DNA of 64,000 nt. Origin: DATGPD01 sp041398565 (GTDB taxonomy: Bacteria > Planctomycetota > UBA1135 > UBA2386). The notes under the pieces were generated by a model. It was not told the origin of the DNA, did no database searches, and saw only the letters and a program-made list of their open reading frames with translations. Shown here piece after piece: positions 61,301-64,000 of this stretch (within the stretch, counting starts at the first letter, position 1; each line of letters begins with the position of its first letter). The translations under genes were made by a program, and so were the position numbers. Where the stretch lies: the NCBI GenBank assembly GCA_041398565.1, contig JAWKUN010000004.1:124001-188000 (forward strand), in the 5' to 3' direction.

Positions 61301-64000
61301 GGCTGTTGCTCGTCGAACCTCCGGATTCCCGACGACCCCGCGATGTAGATTTCCTTGCCCGGCGTGCTCGGATCCAGATCCTCGACCACGATCGAATCGA
61401 AAGCGCCCACCGAGCCGCTCACGATCGTGCGGAACAGCGGCGCTGGGTTGATCACGCCGTTCGTCTGCCCGAACACGACCAACTCGCCGTTGAGCGTCGT
61501 GACCAAGATCGCCCTCTCGATGGAGTGCAGGGGGAAGTCGACCACGGCGATGCCGCACGCACCGTAACCCAGGAAGTCGGTGCCGGGGGTCCCCAACGCC
61601 ACCCCGGTCCCGATGTCCGCCAGCGTCCCGCTCGCACCGGTGAGGACGTGCACGTGCGCGCGCACGGTGCCTCCGGCCCCGTCGATCGGGTTGTAGATCG
61701 GTGCGAACACGATCTCGTCCAGCCCGTCGCCGGTGAGGTCGGCGACGGCCATCGCCATGCCACCGAGCCCGTAGTCGTCGCTCTCGACGATGAGCTTGCC
61801 GTCGTCACCGTCGAGCAGCATGAGGCGGCCGCCCATCGACGCCGCGATGACCTGAGGCGCACTCCGCCCCGCCAGCACGCGTCCGATCTTCACCGTCTCC
61901 ATCGAGTGCGGCGCCGCACCCTCGGTCTCCGTCTTCAGCGGCGGCACGTAGTCGCTGCTGTTCGGCAGCCAGCGCGGCGGCGGCGCGTTGCCCGGCCGCG
62001 CCGCCTGCGTCGAACCCCAGGTCGCGATCGAGGACGCATCGACCATGCCCCCCGTCACCGTGTAGGAGAAGCACTGCACGAGGTTGGTGTACTTGCCGGA
62101 CCGCTGCCAGTAGGCGCACCAGTGCCGGTTCGTGCCCGCATCGAAGATGCGCGTGCCGCCGCCCGGCAGGATCCAGTGTTGGTCGCGGAAAGGAACGAAG
62201 GGACGGAAGAAGCCGGTCGGCAACCACCACGGATCCGCGGGGCCTGCCGTCGGAACATACGGGCTCGAGAAGAGCCAGCCGCTGGTGCCGGCGAACGCCG
62301 ACTGCCAGGCCAGATGCTGGCTGCCCCCCGACGCGTTCGGTAAGCTACTGGCCTCGGCCGTGACGAGGCTGCGGACACCGACGCGCAGGTCGTCCACCCA
62401 CGTCGGCACCCCGGCGGGGCTAACCTCCCACCAGGTCCCGGTGGCGTCGATCACGCGCAGCTTGCCCGCGGTTGTGCCAGCGGCTGGCTGCGCCGCCATC
62501 GCCCAGGTCGCGGCCAGCGACGTGTTGCACCGGTGCTCGTACAGGCGTGCCGTGCCAGGTTCGGGGTAGAAGTGCCCCGGGGTCGACCGCACGAAGTCGC
62601 TGCCCGAGAGCGTCAGGCCCGACGTCGTCAGGTCGCTCAGCTTGAACCACACCACACGGCCGGCGATCGTCGAGATCACCACCTCTTCGCCCGGCGTCGC
62701 GGGGTCGACGTCACCGGCCTGGATGCAGCCGAGCCCGTACGCCGGCGGAAACGGCATCCTCGGCAGCTCGTTCTCCACCACGGCTTGCAGGGCCTTGTGC
62801 CCGAGCACCATCTCGCCGTCCCACACCGACACGTCGCCGCCGCGGGTGGCGATGACGTAGCGGTCGCCGCCGTGACCGGCGACGTACGTGAAGCTGGGCT
62901 CCATGTCCCCCTGAGAATCGATGTGGTGGGCCGCGAGCGGCGGCAGCGGAGCCGGCGGCAGGGCCGGCGGCGGGGGCGGCGGAGGAGGAGGGGGCGGGTC
63001 GTGCATCAGGTCGCCGAACTCGCCCACCTTCGAGCAGTCGGTCGGCGAGAAGAAGCGCACCGCGTCGGTGCTGCCGAGGTGCGGGATGAAGAGACCCGCG
63101 AGCCTCTCCTGGCCCTGCCAAGGCATCAGGTCGAGGTCGCGCATCCCGCCGTACTCCAGCCAGGAGGCCGCCGCCAGACGCCCGCGTGCGTTGGGCGGAG
63201 GCGGGGGAGACTGCGGCGTCGTTTCGATCTCGAGGCGCACGATGTGGCCGCGCGCCGAGAGAATGTAGATGGGTCTCTTCAGCCAGGGCGCCAGGCCTCG
63301 ATCGGGCGCCGGCCCCACCACCATGTCGATCACGCCGCCCTCGTCGTGCTCGTAGCGGATGTTCAGCAGGTGGTCCATCACCACCAGGTGGCCGTGCAGC
63401 GTGCGGAACACGATCTCGTCTTCGTCGCCGTCGAGCAGGTCGCCGACCTGGAGCTTGCGGGGGTTGTCGTACTCCCAGTTCGGCAGCGTCACCTCGCGGA
63501 TCCACTGCAGATCGCTGGCCCGGAACAGCGCGATCTTGTTGTAGGAGGCCACGACGACTTCTTCGCCGGGCCAGCTCGCCGATTTGTCGATGTCGCCCAC
63601 GGCCAGGCCCCAGGTGCCGTAGCCGAGGGCGTAGTCGAGGTTGTCCTTCTTGCTGCGTGCCACCTCGACCAGCGGCTGGATCACCGGACTGGTCCCCTTG
63701 TTCTGCATGAGGAGACGCGTGACCCAGCCGTCGGCGCTGCCCACGAACACCGACGCCCGATCGTCGCCGGCGAGCTTCACCACCTTGAGCGACTCGTTGG
63801 CCCCGAGCCAGGTGCCCTGGCCGTTGCGCTGGAAGGCCGTGTTCTCTTCCAGCAGGTTGGAGATCGAGCCGCCCGCGTAGGTGCGCACCCCCTTGTGCGC
63901 CAGGGCCTCGCGGCTCGGGTCGAGCGAGGGGAGGCTGCCCGTCAGCTTGCGGCCGAGCATCGGGTGGTCGATGTCCGCGGGGATCGGCCGGATCAGCTCG
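61297..64000 (-). CDS. Large FG-GAP/propeller-type protein, cut by window end
   Basis: At least 900 residues; the frame remains open to the right edge (ELIRPIPADIDHP precedes the first ATG at 63960), so the true start probably lies outside. FG-GAP-like units: VVKLAGDDRASVFVGSADGW, LAVGDIDKSASWPGEEVVVA, LQVGDLLDGDEDEIVFRTLH, IQAGDVDPATPGEEVVISTI, AVADLTGDGLDEIVFAPIYN, VVEDLDPSTPGKEIYIAGSS. A run of 11 prolines (about residue 325) separates two propeller regions. This is the parent copy of fragments A and B. Stop overlaps the start of RCC1-like copy 3. Probably exported; signal not visible. Confidence 0.85.
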   Translation of the reverse strand, partial: ELIRPIPADIDHPMLGRKLTGSLPSLDPSREALAHKGVRTYAGGSISNLLEENTAFQRNGQGTWLGANESLKVVKLAGDDRASVFVGSADGWVTRLLMQNKGTSPVIQPLVEVARSKKDNLDYALGYGTWGLAVGDIDKSASWPGEEVVVASYNKIALFRASDLQWIREVTLPNWEYDNPRKLQVGDLLDGDEDEIVFRTLHGHLVVMDHLLNIRYEHDEGGVIDMVVGPAPDRGLAPWLKRPIYILSARGHIVRLEIETTPQSPPPPPNARGRLAAASWLEYGGMRDLDLMPWQGQERLAGLFIPHLGSTDAVRFFSPTDCSKVGEFGDLMHDPPPPPPPPPPPALPPAPLPPLAAHHIDSQGDMEPSFTYVAGHGGDRYVIATRGGDVSVWDGEMVLGHKALQAVVENELPRMPFPPAYGLGCIQAGDVDPATPGEEVVISTIAGRVVWFKLSDLTTSGLTLSGSDFVRSTPGHFYPEPGTARLYEHRCNTSLAATWAMAAQPAAGTTAGKLRVIDATGTWWEVSPAGVPTWVDDLRVGVRSLVTAEASSLPNASGGSQHLAWQSAFAGTSGWLFSSPYVPTAGPADPWWLPTGFFRPFVPFRDQHWILPGGGTRIFDAGTNRHWCAYWQRSGKYTNLVQCFSYTVTGGMVDASSIATWGSTQAARPGNAPPPRWLPNSSDYVPPLKTETEGAAPHSMETVKIGRVLAGRSAPQVIAASMGGRLMLLDGDDGKLIVESDDYGLGGMAMAVADLTGDGLDEIVFAPIYNPIDGAGGTVRAHVHVLTGASGTLADIGTGVALGTPGTDFLGYGACGIAVVDFPLHSIERAILVTTLNGELVVFGQTNGVINPAPLFRTIVSGSVGAFDSIVVEDLDPSTPGKEIYIAGSSGIRRFDEQQP

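Noticed and set aside
1..64000. tRNA, rRNA or known riboswitch
   Set aside because: No cloverleaf with a TTCRANY arm, no rRNA segment and no familiar riboswitch core was found by eye; a covariance-model scan would be needed to exclude small RNAs.

Overview
The window is a high-GC, gene-dense bacterial chromosome segment, most likely from a member of the Planctomycetota. This assignment is an inference from content, not from a marker gene. The evidence is: many large exported proteins made of degenerate repeats (RCC1-like, FG-GAP/VCBS, ELWxxDGT, YncE-like) with a shared style of C-terminal domain (a GPGCxG / GSACxGTG motif, then a compact beta domain ending in an LGxxVSxA-type segment); signal peptides ending in AQ; a Ser/Thr kinase fused to a formylglycine-generating-enzyme-like domain; and several ECF-type sigma factors. 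Neighbouring genes very often overlap by 4 bp (ATGA/GTGA), so operon structure can be read directly.

0-10.3 kb: the C-terminal half of an RND efflux pump, a lipoprotein MsrB, a three-gene start-stop-coupled operon (small exported protein, M64 metallopeptidase, PqqB-like metallo-beta-lactamase fold), a methyltransferase-like gene, and a coupled trio of ABC_sub_bind binding protein, histidine kinase and NtrC-type sigma-54 regulator. 10.6-16.6 kb: one operon with a Fe(III)-type ABC importer (binding lipoprotein, permease, ATPase), a five-heme cytochrome c and a HEAT-repeat lipoprotein. 16.7-24.5 kb: an exported PepSY/ConA-like protein, a LonB-like protease, a universal stress protein, a large exported protein, and a histidine-phosphatase-fold gene coupled to a membrane redoxin. 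The redoxin reading frame is interrupted by a single in-frame UGA at the first position of its CxxC motif and is followed by a bacterial-SECIS-like hairpin, so it is predicted to be a selenoprotein (UxxC).

24.4-36.2 kb: a two-domain KaiC/RAD55-like ATPase, citrate synthase, and an amidoligase-type cluster (C39-like peptidase, RimK-type ATP-grasp, GCS2 ligase, MFS exporter), then an FG-GAP protein. 36.3-41.8 kb: an ECF sigma factor divergent from a kinase-FGE fusion with a 1-nt frameshift, a three-hairpin terminator, pyrophosphatase, a sigma-region-4-like protein, and PPK2.

41.8-47.6 kb is an accessory island of lower GC. It holds two decayed group II intron 3' ends (one keeps domain V), fragments of IS630, IS91 and ISL3 elements, and a cassette led by its own sigma factor that encodes four small paralogous beta-sandwich proteins resembling phage virion accessory proteins, a small protein, a membrane protein and a Clp_N-UVR protein. 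No capsid, portal or terminase gene accompanies them.

47.6-64 kb: two SGNH/GDSL-like proteins, a YncE-like propeller, an ELWxxDGT protein, and a 2.69-kb tandem amplification with three copies of an RCC1-like exported protein, each preceded by the C-terminal end of an FG-GAP-like gene. Only the third copy retains the long form of the FG-GAP-like gene, which runs off the window. Two families of hairpin repeats (a GCGATCGC double hairpin and a CCAGCGTT/AACGCTGG element) are dispersed between genes. No tRNA, rRNA or CRISPR array was recognised.
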